Below the pieces are notes generated by a model that saw only the letters and a program-made list of their open reading frames with translations, did no database searches and was not told where the DNA came from. Position numbers and translations under genes: made by a program. This document shows positions 1 through 8,640 of a stretch of 64,000 nt of DNA, piece by piece; the first letter of the stretch is position 1, and each line of letters begins with the position of its first letter. This stretch comes from Herbiconiux sp. Its GTDB lineage: Bacteria > Actinomycetota > Actinomycetes > Actinomycetales > Microbacteriaceae. The stretch covers positions 62,001-126,000 of the forward strand of contig NZ_JAHFUW010000002.1 of assembly GCF_023264855.1 (NCBI RefSeq), given 5' to 3'.

Positions 1-941
1 GCGAGGGCCTGCAGAAGCTGCTGCAGGATCAGGGCTGCACCACCGACCTGCAGTACGCCGACAACAAGACCGACCAGCAGATCTCGCAGCTGCAGAACCA
101 GATCGCGGGCGGCGCGAAGATCCTCGTCATCACCGCCATCGACGGCGAGACGCTCGGCCCGGTGCTCGCCGAGGCCCAGAAGCAGGACGTGACGGTGATC
201 GCCTACGACCGCCTGATCAACAACAGCGACGCCGTCGACTACCACACGGGCTTCGACAACGAGAAGGTCGGCGAGCTGCAGGCGACCTACATCGTCGACA
301 GCCTAGGGCTCGAAGACGGCAAGGGGCCGTTCACCTTCGAACCCTTCGCCGGCAGCCCCGACGACAACAACGCCCGCTACTTCTTCTCGGGGGCGTGGGA
401 CGTGCTGCTGCCCTACGTCGCGAACGGCCAGCTGGTCGTGCCCTCGGGCAAGGCGCCGGCCTCGAACGACGACTGGGCTTCGATCGGCATCCTGGGCTGG
501 GGTTCGGATGACGCCCAGGCTGAGATGGAGAACCGCCTGTCGTCGTTCTACACCGGCGGCGAGAAGGTCGACGTGGTGCTCTCGCCCAACGACAGCCTCG
601 CGCTCGGCATCGAGGCCGCCCTCAAGGGCGCCGGTTACTCGGCGGGCGAGGGCTGGCCGATCGTGACGGGCCAGGATGCCGACAAGGCGAACGTGAAGGC
701 CATCCTGAGCGGCGAGCAGGCGATGACGGCCTGGAAGGACACCCGGGTGCTGCGCGAGCGCACCGCCGAGATGATCGCCTCGATCGTGGCCGGCACCGAG
801 GTGGAGACCACCACCGAGTTCGACAACGGCGCCACCACGGTGAAGTCGTACCAGCTCGACCCCGAGGTCGTGGTGAAGGACGACGTGCAGTCCAAGCTCG
901 TCGACTCCGGCTTCGTGAGCGCCGCCGACGTCGGCCTGTAG
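1..941 (+). CDS. ChvE-like monosaccharide ABC transporter substrate-binding protein (3' part)
   Basis: The reading frame is already open at position 3, so the start lies left of the window. The visible ~312 residues form the second part of a periplasmic-binding-protein type 1 fold. The segments DYHTGFDNEKVG, GPFTFEPFAGSPDDNNARYFF and SPNDSLALGIEAAL are typical of the ChvE / multiple-monosaccharide binding family, which delivers sugars to an ABC permease at the membrane surface. The signal peptide is outside the window. The gene ends with TAG and is followed by a hairpin/operator, so it is probably the last gene of an upstream operon and not part of the importer that follows. The exact sugar cannot be read from sequence. 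Confidence 0.85.
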   Translation, partial: EGLQKLLQDQGCTTDLQYADNKTDQQISQLQNQIAGGAKILVITAIDGETLGPVLAEAQKQDVTVIAYDRLINNSDAVDYHTGFDNEKVGELQATYIVDSLGLEDGKGPFTFEPFAGSPDDNNARYFFSGAWDVLLPYVANGQLVVPSGKAPASNDDWASIGILGWGSDDAQAEMENRLSSFYTGGEKVDVVLSPNDSLALGIEAALKGAGYSAGEGWPIVTGQDADKANVKAILSGEQAMTAWKDTRVLRERTAEMIASIVAGTEVETTTEFDNGATTVKSYQLDPEVVVKDDVQSKLVDSGFVSAADVGL

Positions 942-988
942 GCGGGCGAGGCGTCCGGTCACGCCTCGGGAACGATCTGTCGCGAATC

Positions 989-1014
989 TGGCAGCGCTAC
1001 TGGTAGCGCTGCCA
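989..1014. promoter_or_regulatory. LacI-family operator pair forming a perfect hairpin
   Basis: Positions 990-1000 (GGCAGCGCTAC) and 1003-1013 (GTAGCGCTGCC) are perfect 11-bp inverted arms followed by ATTTTTG. The right half, TGGTAGCGCTGCCA (1001-1014), is itself a classical LacI-family operator with an AGCGCT core. The left half, TGGCAGCGCTAC, is a second overlapping copy. The element may both terminate the upstream gene and serve as operator for the sugar importer. A possible -10 (TAGTGT, 1024-1029) follows. The regulator is not encoded in the adjacent sequence. Confidence 0.6.
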
Positions 1015-1129
1015 TTTTTGCGCTAGTGTCCCGAATCACACCCGTTGCGCACTACCTGTCCCTTGCACCGTTGCACGACCGGACACGCAGGCGCCGACAT
1101 CGTGACCCACCGATTTCAAGGGAGAAATC

Positions 1130-2218
1130 ATGCAAGGAACACAGCACACCCGTCGCCTCGTCAAGGCATCGGCCGTTCTGGCCGGCGCCTCGGCACTCGC
1201 CCTGCTCGCCGGCTGCACCAGCGCTCCGGCCGAGAACGGCGGAGCCGGCTCCACCGACGCCGGCGGTGACGGCAAGTTCGTGATCGGCTTCGAGCAGCCC
1301 CTCGGCGGACAGGCCTGGCGCGAGATGGGCCTGGCCTCGCTGCAGGCCCTGGCCAACAGCCCGGAGTACAAGGACAAGGTCGAGCTCAAGATCGTCCGCA
1401 CCAACGACAACGACGCCGCCCAGCAGAACGCGGCCATGCAGAACCTCATCGCCGACGGCGTCGACCTCATCCTCTTCGACCCGGCCTCCTCCTCCGGCGC
1501 CGACGCCGCCATCACCCAGGCTGCGGCCCAGGGCATCCCGGTCATCGCCAACGGCGGCCCCTACGACAACCCCGACGTCTACGTGGTCTCCACCGACTGG
1601 GGCAGCGCCGGCACCATCGGCGCCGACTGGCTGCTGAAGAGCCTCGGCACCGACAAGAACATCGCCGTGCTCGAAGGCCTGGCCGGCGTGCCGCTGAACG
1701 AGGGCACGATGCCCGGCGTGATCGAGACGCTCGAGGGCGGCGGCGCCACGGTCGTCGCGCAAGACACCAACGGCTGGAACGAGGCCACCGCCCAGGAGGC
1801 GATGAGCACCATCCTGCGATCGAACCCGGATGTCGGCGGCGTCTACTCCTTCCTCACCGGCGGTCAGGGCATCCCCGAGGCCTTCAAGGCCGCCGGGCTC
1901 CCCTTCGTTCCGGTGGTCGGTGGATCCGGCTACAACGGCGAGGCCTGCACGCTCGAGAAGTACGCCCCCGAGGGCCTGACCGGCGACATGGTGTTCGGCC
2001 AGCCCGCCATCTACGCCAAGGGCCTCGAGCAGGCCGTCGCACTCCTGGAGGGCGAGAAGATCGAGCAGGAGCAGTACTTCCCGCCGCTGGAGATCACCGA
2101 GGAGAACGCGGGCGACTACTGCCTCGACGACAAGCCGGCCAACTTCCAGCTCGGCTACGACTTCCCGGGGCTCGACCTGACCCTCGACCAGGTCATGGAG
2201 TACTACTCGGGCTCGTAG
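1130..2218 (+). CDS. Sugar ABC transporter substrate-binding lipoprotein
   Basis: This 362-residue protein is a type 1 periplasmic binding protein (ribose/galactose class). A signal peptide with a twin basic start (TRRLVKAS) and hydrophobic core ends at the lipobox LAGC near residue 28, so the mature protein should be lipid-anchored outside the membrane. Binding-fold landmarks are FVIGFEQPLGG near residue 45, the DGVDLILFDPAS strand and GVYSFLTGGQGIPEAF. The ATG is preceded by AGGGAGA, a good ribosome site. It is the first gene of a four-gene importer (binding protein, ATPase, two permeases) and is separated from the ATPase gene by a strong hairpin, a common way to keep binding-protein mRNA in excess. 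The substrate is unknown. Confidence 0.88.
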   Translation: MQGTQHTRRLVKASAVLAGASALALLAGCTSAPAENGGAGSTDAGGDGKFVIGFEQPLGGQAWREMGLASLQALANSPEYKDKVELKIVRTNDNDAAQQNAAMQNLIADGVDLILFDPASSSGADAAITQAAAQGIPVIANGGPYDNPDVYVVSTDWGSAGTIGADWLLKSLGTDKNIAVLEGLAGVPLNEGTMPGVIETLEGGGATVVAQDTNGWNEATAQEAMSTILRSNPDVGGVYSFLTGGQGIPEAFKAAGLPFVPVVGGSGYNGEACTLEKYAPEGLTGDMVFGQPAIYAKGLEQAVALLEGEKIEQEQYFPPLEITEENAGDYCLDDKPANFQLGYDFPGLDLTLDQVMEYYSGS

Positions 2219-2228
2219 TCCCGCCTCC

Positions 2229-2272
2229 GGCACGGGTGCTGCGGATCGCCTCGCGGCCGCGGCACCCGTGCC
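2229..2272 (+). terminator. Intercistronic hairpin after the binding-protein gene
   Basis: GGCACGGGTGCTGCGG (2229-2244) pairs with CCGCGGCACCCGTGCC (2257-2272), 15 of 16 positions. There is no U-tract. It lies between the binding-protein and ATPase genes, so it more likely acts as an mRNA 3' stabiliser or partial attenuator than as a full terminator. Confidence 0.6.
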
Positions 2273-2314
2273 TTCCCTCCCGCTTTCTCGACCTCCCCTC
2301 GAAACGGAGCATCC

Positions 2315-3934
2315 GTGTCCGACCCCACCGCGCCCGGCCCCGCGCCTGCCACCACCGCGGCGCCCCTGCTGGCCGCCACCGACCTGGTGAAGAGCTACGG
2401 CCCCGTCAAGGCCGTGCAGGGCGTCACCTTCCACTGCAACCCGGGTGAAGTGCTCGCCCTGGTGGGCGAGAACGGCGCCGGCAAGAGCACCGTCGCCAAG
2501 ATGCTGGCGGGAGCCGTGACCCCCACCTCCGGCAGCATCACCGTGGCGGGCGAACCGCTCGCCTCGGGCAGCGTGAAGCAGTCGCGCCTCTCCGGCGTGC
2601 GCTGCGCCTTTCAAGAGCTCGCCCTGGTGCCCGACTGGACCGTGGCCGAGAACCTCTCCCTCCCCGACGGCGCGCCCCTTCGCGGCTTCTCGCAGAAGAA
2701 GTCGGTGGCCAAGGCCAAGCAGCTGCTGGAAGCACTGCACCTGCCGCAGATCGACCCGCGCGCGGCCGTCGACACCCTCTCTCTCGCCGACCGGCAGCTG
2801 GTCGAGATCGCCCGCGCCCTGGCCGGCGACCCGAAGCTGCTCATCCTCGATGAGGCCTCCTCCGCCCTCACGCCGCCCGGTGTCGCCTGGCTGTTCGCGC
2901 GCATCCGCGAGCTCACCGCCCGCGGCGGCAGCGTGATCTACGTCTCGCACCGCCTCGGCGAGATCGCCGAGATCGCCGACCGCGGCACCGTGCTCCGCGA
3001 CGGCAAGGTCGCCGGCGAGTTCGTGCGCGGCGGCTGGACCGACGACGAACTCATCTCGATGATGGCCGGCCGCGAGGCCGAGCGTTTCTTCCCCTCTCCC
3101 CCGCCTAGAACGACGGATGCTGTGGCGCTGTCGGTCGAGAACCTGCGGGCCGAAGGCCTGCACGGCATCGACCTCTCGCTCGGCGCCGGCGAGATCCTCG
3201 GCATCGGCGGTCTGCAGGGCCACGGCCAGGCCGAGCTGCTGCGCGCCCTGTTCGGCGCGAGCCCGGCGCAGGCCGACTCGTGGACCGTGGGCGGGCGCCG
3301 CATCCGCCGCACCACCCCGGTGCGCGCGGTCGCCAACGGCCTCGGCTACGTTCCCGAAGACCGCAAGCGCGAGGGCCTCGCCCTCGAGATGAGCGTCGGC
3401 GAGAACCTGCTGGCACCCTGGTACCGGGCCTACCAGCTCGGCGGGCGACCCCGTCTCTCCCGGGAACGCGGCTGGATCGACGGCATCCTGAACGCCCTGT
3501 CGGTTCGTACCCGCGGGCCGAACGAGCTGGCCGGGTCGCTCTCCGGCGGCAACCAGCAGAAGCTCGTGTTCGGGCGCTGGATGAACCGCGACCGCACGGT
3601 CATCCTGCTGCACGACCCCACCCGCGGCATCGATGTGCGGGCGAAGCAGGAGCTCTACGGCGCGATCGTCGACCTCGCGAAGCAGGGCGTCGGCATCCTC
3701 TGGTTCTCGACCGAGGTCGAAGAGCTCGTGCACGTGTGCCACCGCGTGGTGGTGCTCTACCAGGGGCAGGTGGCCGACGAGCTGATCGACCACCGGCTCA
3801 CCGCCGACAACGTGGTGGGCGCCGCGGTGGGTGCCACCGGCAGTCTGGCCGCGCAGACCGCGGCCGCGGCATCCGGGGCCCCCATCTCCTCACCCCCGAA
3901 CTCGAACGTCGCACAGGAAGGGCTCGTCCGATGA
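2315..3934 (+). CDS. Sugar ABC transporter ATPase with two nucleotide-binding domains (RbsA/XylG type)
   Basis: This 539-residue double ATPase energises the sugar importer at the inner face of the membrane. Domain 1 has Walker A GENGAGKST (51-59), a degenerate signature (TLSLADRQLVEIA) and Walker B LLILDE (175-180). In domain 2 the P-loop position reads GGLQGHGQAEL (298-308), the usual degeneration in this family, with a clean LSGGNQQK signature (409-416). Oddly, the second Walker B reads ILLHDPTRGID where LLLDEPTRGID is usual, so both acidic positions differ. The start is GTG with CGGAG upstream. The stop overlaps the first permease start by 4 nt (ATGA), indicating translational coupling. 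Confidence 0.9.
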   Translation: MSDPTAPGPAPATTAAPLLAATDLVKSYGPVKAVQGVTFHCNPGEVLALVGENGAGKSTVAKMLAGAVTPTSGSITVAGEPLASGSVKQSRLSGVRCAFQELALVPDWTVAENLSLPDGAPLRGFSQKKSVAKAKQLLEALHLPQIDPRAAVDTLSLADRQLVEIARALAGDPKLLILDEASSALTPPGVAWLFARIRELTARGGSVIYVSHRLGEIAEIADRGTVLRDGKVAGEFVRGGWTDDELISMMAGREAERFFPSPPPRTTDAVALSVENLRAEGLHGIDLSLGAGEILGIGGLQGHGQAELLRALFGASPAQADSWTVGGRRIRRTTPVRAVANGLGYVPEDRKREGLALEMSVGENLLAPWYRAYQLGGRPRLSRERGWIDGILNALSVRTRGPNELAGSLSGGNQQKLVFGRWMNRDRTVILLHDPTRGIDVRAKQELYGAIVDLAKQGVGILWFSTEVEELVHVCHRVVVLYQGQVADELIDHRLTADNVVGAAVGATGSLAAQTAAAASGAPISSPPNSNVAQEGLVR

Positions 3935-4941
3935 GCGCCATCTCCCCCGCCCCCTCGTTCGCCACGCGGTGGTGGAACGGCACCGGCGTGGTGCGGTTGC
4001 GCCGCGAGGGCGCCGTGGCCCCGATCGGCGCCTTCGTGGTGTTCTTCGTGGTCTACGTGATCATCAACCCGGCGCTGCTCACGCGGTTCCAGCTGCAGAC
4101 CGCGGCGAACCTCGTGGTGCCGCTCGCGCTGGTGGCGCTCGGCCAGCTGATCATCGTGCTGGTGGGCGGCATCGACATCTCCATCGGCGCCATCATGAGC
4201 CTGTGCAACGTGGTGTTCGCGGTGCAGCTGGAGACGATGCCGGTGCCGGTCGCCATCCTGCTCTCGATGGGGGTGGGCCTCGCGTGCGGCCTGTTCAACG
4301 GGCTGCTCGTGGCCTACGGCGGATTGCCGGCCATCGCGGTGACGCTGGCCAGCGCCTTCATCTTCGGTTCGCTCGCCCGTGAGGTGCTCGACCGGCCGGG
4401 CGGCGGGGTCACGAAGGAGATCTACCTGGCGACCAGCGGCGAGCTGCTGCCGTTCGTGCCCGTGGCGCTGGTGTGGCTGGCCGTCGTGGCGGTGCTGCTC
4501 TGGCTGCTGCTGCAGCGCACGGCGCTCGGCCGGCACATCTACGGCGTCGGCTCGAACATGGAGAGCGTGCGGGCCGCGGGCCTGAACGCACGGCTCACCA
4601 AGCTGCTGGCCTTCGGGCTGGCCGGCGTCATCACCTCGTTCGGAGCGATGATGCTCGCCGCCTCGACGGTCACCGGGGATCCCCGATCGGGCGACCCGTA
4701 CCTGCTGTCCTCGATCGCGGCCGTGGCTCTGGCCGGCGCGGCCTTCACCGGCGGGCGCGGCTCGATCATCGGCACCATCCTGGCCGCCTGCACCCTGGGC
4801 CTGATCGGCAACCTGCTGTTCTTCGCCGGCGTCAACTCCTACTGGCAGTACGTCATCAGCGCACTCATCATCGTGGCGGTCGTGGGCATCCCGGTCGTCT
4901 GGAAACGGATCGCCTTCGCAGCGAGAGGGGCACGCTCATGA
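3931..4941 (+). CDS. Sugar ABC transporter permease (RbsC/BPD_transp_2 type), subunit 1
   Basis: This 336-residue membrane protein has about eight to ten hydrophobic segments. Family motifs include LVALGQLIIVLVGGIDISIGAIMSL (the conserved GGIDLS-like loop), GLFNGLLVAYGGLPAIAVTLAS and the C-terminal FTGGRGSIIGTILAA. It forms half of the transmembrane channel of the importer. The ATG at 3931 overlaps the ATPase stop by 4 nt and its own stop overlaps the next permease by 4 nt. In-frame codons upstream of 3931 belong to a shadow of the ATPase gene, so they were not used. Confidence 0.9.
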   Translation: MSAISPAPSFATRWWNGTGVVRLRREGAVAPIGAFVVFFVVYVIINPALLTRFQLQTAANLVVPLALVALGQLIIVLVGGIDISIGAIMSLCNVVFAVQLETMPVPVAILLSMGVGLACGLFNGLLVAYGGLPAIAVTLASAFIFGSLAREVLDRPGGGVTKEIYLATSGELLPFVPVALVWLAVVAVLLWLLLQRTALGRHIYGVGSNMESVRAAGLNARLTKLLAFGLAGVITSFGAMMLAASTVTGDPRSGDPYLLSSIAAVALAGAAFTGGRGSIIGTILAACTLGLIGNLLFFAGVNSYWQYVISALIIVAVVGIPVVWKRIAFAARGARS

Positions 4942-6050
4942 CCACGCCCGGAACATCCTCCGTCACCGGCACTCCCGAGACCGTGGGCACGCCCGCGTCG
5001 ACCGGGCCGCTCGGCACCGCGCCGGGTCTGGACACCGGCGGGCCGGCCGACGGATCGGCTTCGCCCTCACCCGACTCCTCGTCGCCCGAGTCGCCCCGCG
5101 GCTCGCACGCCTCGTTCCTGTCGCGGGTGCCGCGCGCCGTCTGGCCGCTCGTGGCCTTCGTGGTGCTGTTCGCGGTGGGCGGCTTGATCCGGCCGAACCT
5201 CGTGACGATCGACTCGCTGATCGGCACGGCGACCTTCGCGATCATCCTCTCGATCGCCTCGTACGGGCAGACGATCGCGGTGATCCAGGCGGGCATCGAC
5301 CTGTCGGTGCCGAACACGATCGGCTTCTCGGCGCTGGCCTTCTTGACGCTCGTGGGGCCGCTCGGCCCGGTCGGCGCCTTCGTGGCCGCCCTGGCCGCCG
5401 GTGCCCTGATCGGCTTCTTCAACGGGGCCGTGATCGCGAAGCTCGGGCTCACGCCGATCGTCACGACGATCGCCATGAACGGGTTGTTGTTCGGCGTCAT
5501 CCTGCTCGCGTTCAACTTCTCGGAGCTGACGGTGACGCCCGACTTCGTGATCGCGATCACCTCGGCGAAGATCTCGCTGCTCGGAATCACGATGCCCGCG
5601 GTGCTGCCGCTCGGTCTCGCGCTGATGCTCGTGCTGCAGTTGGTGCTCTCGTTCACCGGCTGGGGACGCTCGCTGTTCGTAGTGGGCGCCGCAGCCGAGA
5701 CGGCTCGCCTCGCAGGGCTGCCGGTCGACCGCATCCGCATCACCGGCTACATGCTGAGTGGTGTGCTGGCGGCCTTCGCCGGCATCGTGATCGTGGGCTA
5801 CTACCAGCAGGCCTCGGCCACCATGGGCGCAAGCTACCTGCTCGCCTCGGTAGCCGCGGTCGTGGTCGGTGGCGCGTCGATCTTCGGCGGCCGAGGCTCG
5901 GTCGTCGGCACCGTCGGCGGCGCGCTCGTGCTCGGCCAGGTGTCGACGCTCGTGACCGTGCTCAACCTCGGCGCGAACATCCAGCAGCTCATCTACGGAG
6001 CGATCATCCTGATCGTCATCTCCCTGTACGGCCGCCGCCGCGCCGCGTAG
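4938..6050 (+). CDS. Sugar ABC transporter permease (RbsC/BPD_transp_2 type), subunit 2
   Basis: This 370-residue paralogue of the preceding permease probably pairs with it as a heterodimer. The first ~65 residues are a Pro/Ser/Thr/Gly-rich, presumably disordered cytoplasmic tail (GTSSVTGTPETVG, SPSPDSSSPESP). The membrane domain follows, with SYGQTIAVIQAGIDLSVPNTI, GFFNGAVIAKLGLTPIVTTIA and IFGGRGSVVGTVGGAL. It is the last gene of the importer operon, with a 4-nt overlap with the gene before. No clear terminator is seen before the convergent alcohol dehydrogenase gene. The Pro/Ser-rich tail is longer than usual for the family. Confidence 0.88.
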   Translation: MTTPGTSSVTGTPETVGTPASTGPLGTAPGLDTGGPADGSASPSPDSSSPESPRGSHASFLSRVPRAVWPLVAFVVLFAVGGLIRPNLVTIDSLIGTATFAIILSIASYGQTIAVIQAGIDLSVPNTIGFSALAFLTLVGPLGPVGAFVAALAAGALIGFFNGAVIAKLGLTPIVTTIAMNGLLFGVILLAFNFSELTVTPDFVIAITSAKISLLGITMPAVLPLGLALMLVLQLVLSFTGWGRSLFVVGAAAETARLAGLPVDRIRITGYMLSGVLAAFAGIVIVGYYQQASATMGASYLLASVAAVVVGGASIFGGRGSVVGTVGGALVLGQVSTLVTVLNLGANIQQLIYGAIILIVISLYGRRRAA

Positions 6051-6149
6051 CCCGCGCAGCCCACCCCCGAATCCCGCTACAGCGGCGGTCAGCATCCCAC
6101 GCCTGTGACGAGATCACGATGCGAGCTGTCTCGTATCGTTCGGAGGATT

Positions 6150-7160
6150 TCAATACTCGAAGACGAGGCGAGCGAGGATTTTGCCGGAGAGCACCTCCGA
6201 GATGGCGTCGTTGACCTGATCCAGGGTCCTGCCTTCCGCGATGATCTTGGTGCGTCCCGCAGCGTGGAGGGCGAAGACCTCGGCGAGGTCCTGACGGGTG
6301 CCCACGATGGAGCCGATGATCGAGATTCCTTTGAGGACGGTTTCGAAGATGGAGATGCTCATCTGCTGTTCAGCGGGAAGGGCGACGCAGATCAGCCGGC
6401 CCCCGCGATTCAGTGACGCGAACGCCTGCTCGAATACCCGCGGGGAGGCCGCGAGGACGACGGCGACGTCTGCTCCACCGACGGCCTTGATCGCGTCGAC
6501 CGGGTCGACCTCGGCAGCGTTGACGAGGTGGTCGGCACCGAGGTCGCGGGCGAGGTCGAGCTTGGGGTTCTCGATGTCCACGGCGATCACCGTTCCGCCC
6601 AGGATGCGGGCGTACTGAACCGCGAGATGCCCGAGGCCGCCGATGCCGAACACCGCGACACGTTCGCTCGGTACGATTCGGGCGACCTTGAGCGCTTTGT
6701 AAGTCGTCACTCCCGCGCAGGTCAAGGGTGCGGCGTCCAACGAGGTGATGCCGTCGGGCACAGGCACGACGAAGCGACCACTCGCGACGGCGTATTCGGC
6801 GAAGGCGCCGTCGATGGAATAGCCGCTGTTCTGCTGCTGTTCGCAGAGAGTCTCGCGGCCGTCGATGCAGTATCGGCATTCGCCGCACGCATAGCCGAGC
6901 CAGGGAATCGCGACGCGCTCCCCGATCGTACGGTCGGTGACTCCGTCACCGAGCTGCTCGATGATTCCGACGCCCTCGTGGCCGGGCACGAAGGGGATGG
7001 TGGGCTTCACGGGCCAGTCGCCGTGAGCGGCGTGGATATCGGTGTGACACAGCCCGCAGGTCTCCAGGCGCACCAACACCTGTCCGGGGCCGGGGGAAGG
7101 GACCTCCCGCTGACTGATCTCGAGCGGTGCGGTGAACGAGGTGACGACAGCGGCTTTCAT
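6150..7160 (-). CDS. adhP: Zinc-dependent alcohol dehydrogenase (AdhP-like)
   Basis: This 336-residue medium-chain dehydrogenase interconverts alcohols and aldehydes with NAD(H). Catalytic zinc ligands are Cys38 in CGLCHTD, His61-Glu62 in PGHEGVG and Cys148 in LTCAG. Structural zinc cysteines are Cys92, Cys95, Cys98 and Cys106. The Rossmann motif GIGGLG is at 172-177. The start ATG has GAAGGAAG upstream. It heads the stress island: its promoter region, shared divergently with the bactofilin-like gene, carries DosR-like boxes. AdhP-type enzymes are plausible members of a hypoxia regulon, since they can dispose of reducing equivalents when respiration stops; that role is inferred. Confidence 0.9.
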   Translation of the reverse strand: MKAAVVTSFTAPLEISQREVPSPGPGQVLVRLETCGLCHTDIHAAHGDWPVKPTIPFVPGHEGVGIIEQLGDGVTDRTIGERVAIPWLGYACGECRYCIDGRETLCEQQQNSGYSIDGAFAEYAVASGRFVVPVPDGITSLDAAPLTCAGVTTYKALKVARIVPSERVAVFGIGGLGHLAVQYARILGGTVIAVDIENPKLDLARDLGADHLVNAAEVDPVDAIKAVGGADVAVVLAASPRVFEQAFASLNRGGRLICVALPAEQQMSISIFETVLKGISIIGSIVGTRQDLAEVFALHAAGRTKIIAEGRTLDQVNDAISEVLSGKILARLVFEY

Positions 7161-7254
7161 GGGAGTCTTCCTTCGAATGGGCGCGGTGTGAGGATCTGGA
7201 CGGGTGGCGACGGGCCGTCAGACAGGACGATTCCAGTACCACGCTCACGTCTTC

Positions 7255-7267
7255 GGGTCCTTAGTCC
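7255..7267 (-). promoter_or_regulatory. DosR-like box upstream of adhP
   Basis: The minus strand reads GGACTAAGGACCC, close to the GGACCAARGNCC motif repeated through the island. The centre (7261.5) lies about 40 nt upstream of the start site predicted from a weak -10 (AATCGT, 7233-7228, minus strand). A lone half-site, GGGACTTCCG (7304-7313), lies between this box and the next one. Confidence 0.55.
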
Positions 7268-7369
7268 TTCGGGATGCCGCGTGCCGTCCTTGTTCATATC
7301 GAAGGGACTTCCGTGAGACGCCCACGTTCTTCCGCGGGGCCCTCGCGAATCGGCCACCGGTCGTGTCTT

Positions 7370-7383
7370 GGGACTTACGTCCT
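7370..7383 (+). promoter_or_regulatory. DosR-like box upstream of the bactofilin-like gene
   Basis: GGGACTTACGTCCT matches 12 of the 14 central positions of the mycobacterial DosR box GGGACTWWAGTCCC. It is the most mycobacterial-looking copy in the window. Its centre (7376.5) is about 42 nt upstream of the start predicted from a weak -10 (CAGACT, 7406-7411). Confidence 0.6.
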
Positions 7384-7448
7384 CTCCGAGGTCCATGCGG
7401 CGACCCAGACTGTGGCCACGCCCACCACCTGTCTCGAGAGGTACGCCC

Positions 7449-8585
7449 ATGCGTCTTGCACGTGTCCCCCGCTGGATTCTCGGCACCAGCCTTGCGATCG
7501 GTGTCGTCGCCGTCTCCCTCGCAGCCGGGGCGAGTACGGCAGGAGCGGCTTCACCCGCGGGTGCGCTGTCCGCTGCCGGCAGCACCGAGGGACCTCAGTT
7601 CTACACGGGAGCGGTCGTCGATGTCACCGGCACCGTCAACGGCGATGTGTATGCGGCCGGACAGAGTGTGACCATCAGCGGTGACATCACCGGTGATGTG
7701 ATCGCGGCAGCCCAGACCATCACGATCACCGGAACGGTCGACGGCGACGTGCGGCTCGCCGCTCAGAACGTCACGGTCAGCGGCGAAGTCACCCGAAGCG
7801 GCACCATCTTCGCTGCAGACATCGCCATCACGCCCTCGGGCGCCTTCGGTGACGACGTCGTCGGAAGCGCCGCCACGGCCACCGTCTCAGGTGACATCGG
7901 CCGCGACCTGCTGCTCAGTGTGGACCGACTCACCATCAGTGGTGCAGTTGGTGGCGATGTGTCGTACACCAGCGACAACGAGGCCCTGATCGATGAGGGT
8001 GCCGTCACCGGCACCGTCGAGCGCATCGAACCGCCCCGAACACCAGAACCATCCCCCTGGGCCGTCATCGGCGGCTGGTTCCTCGGACTGCTCTACGCAC
8101 TCGTGGCCCTCAGCCTCATCACCCTCCTCGCTGGACTCCTTCTCCCCCGCTGGCTTCACCAGGTCACAGATCACCTGATCCCGTCGCCGTGGAAGGCCCT
8201 TCTGGTCGGGTTCATCGCTTCGATGACCGTTCCCGTCGCACTGTTGTTCCTGCTGGTGACAGTCGTCGGTGCGCCCCTGGCCCTGGCCGGCATCCTGATC
8301 TGGTCGGTGCTCACCCTCGCGAGCTTCGCTTACGGCGCGTACTACCTGGGCAGGGTCGTCCTGCGAGGCCATGGACAGCCTCTCGTGAAATCCCTGGTGG
8401 GCGGTGCGATCTTGATCGTCGCCCTGCACATCCCCTGGCTGAACATCCTCGTATGGCTGGCGATGGTGTTCTTCGGCCTCGGCGCTCAGCTGCTCGAGTT
8501 CCACCGACAGCGCCCCTGGAGCACCAAGACCCGCGAAGCCATCGGCGCACCAGTGGCGACCCGCCCTCCGGTTGCCACCTTATGA
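7449..8585 (+). CDS. Bactofilin-like (polymer-forming) membrane protein
   Basis: The protein has 378 residues. A signal-like segment (residues 1-35, WILGTSLAIGVVAVSLAAGAS) is followed by about 150 residues of short repeats such as GTVNGDVYAAGQSVTISGDITGDV, the right-handed beta-helix pattern of bactofilins. A Pro-rich linker (EPPRTPEPSP) and four hydrophobic segments follow to the C-terminus. It probably presents a self-associating beta-helix outside the membrane, anchored by the C-terminal bundle. The ATG at 7449 was chosen for its upstream CGAGAGG and because the 27 in-frame codons before it carry no domain. A DosR-like box lies 66 nt upstream. The exact role is unknown. Confidence 0.75.
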   Translation: MRLARVPRWILGTSLAIGVVAVSLAAGASTAGAASPAGALSAAGSTEGPQFYTGAVVDVTGTVNGDVYAAGQSVTISGDITGDVIAAAQTITITGTVDGDVRLAAQNVTVSGEVTRSGTIFAADIAITPSGAFGDDVVGSAATATVSGDIGRDLLLSVDRLTISGAVGGDVSYTSDNEALIDEGAVTGTVERIEPPRTPEPSPWAVIGGWFLGLLYALVALSLITLLAGLLLPRWLHQVTDHLIPSPWKALLVGFIASMTVPVALLFLLVTVVGAPLALAGILIWSVLTLASFAYGAYYLGRVVLRGHGQPLVKSLVGGAILIVALHIPWLNILVWLAMVFFGLGAQLLEFHRQRPWSTKTREAIGAPVATRPPVATL

Positions 8586-8640
8586 CGAGGCTCCCATACA
8601 AGCCGCATCAATCCACCTCAACCAGGACAAGAGGTCCACT

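Noticed and set aside
1052-3793. Very long open frame on the minus strand opposite the sugar importer genes
   Set aside because: It is the antisense of convincing ABC transporter genes; the translation is Gly/Ala/Arg/Val-rich with no domain. Such frames are common in high-GC DNA.
3280-3930. In-frame extension of the first permease upstream of 3931
   Set aside because: The codons overlap the ATPase gene and give Arg/Pro-rich noise; ATG 3931 is coupled to the ATPase stop.
6051-6149. Gap between the importer and adhP examined for a terminator
   Set aside because: Only weak short complementarities were found (such as GTGA-CGAGA-TCAC), insufficient for a call.
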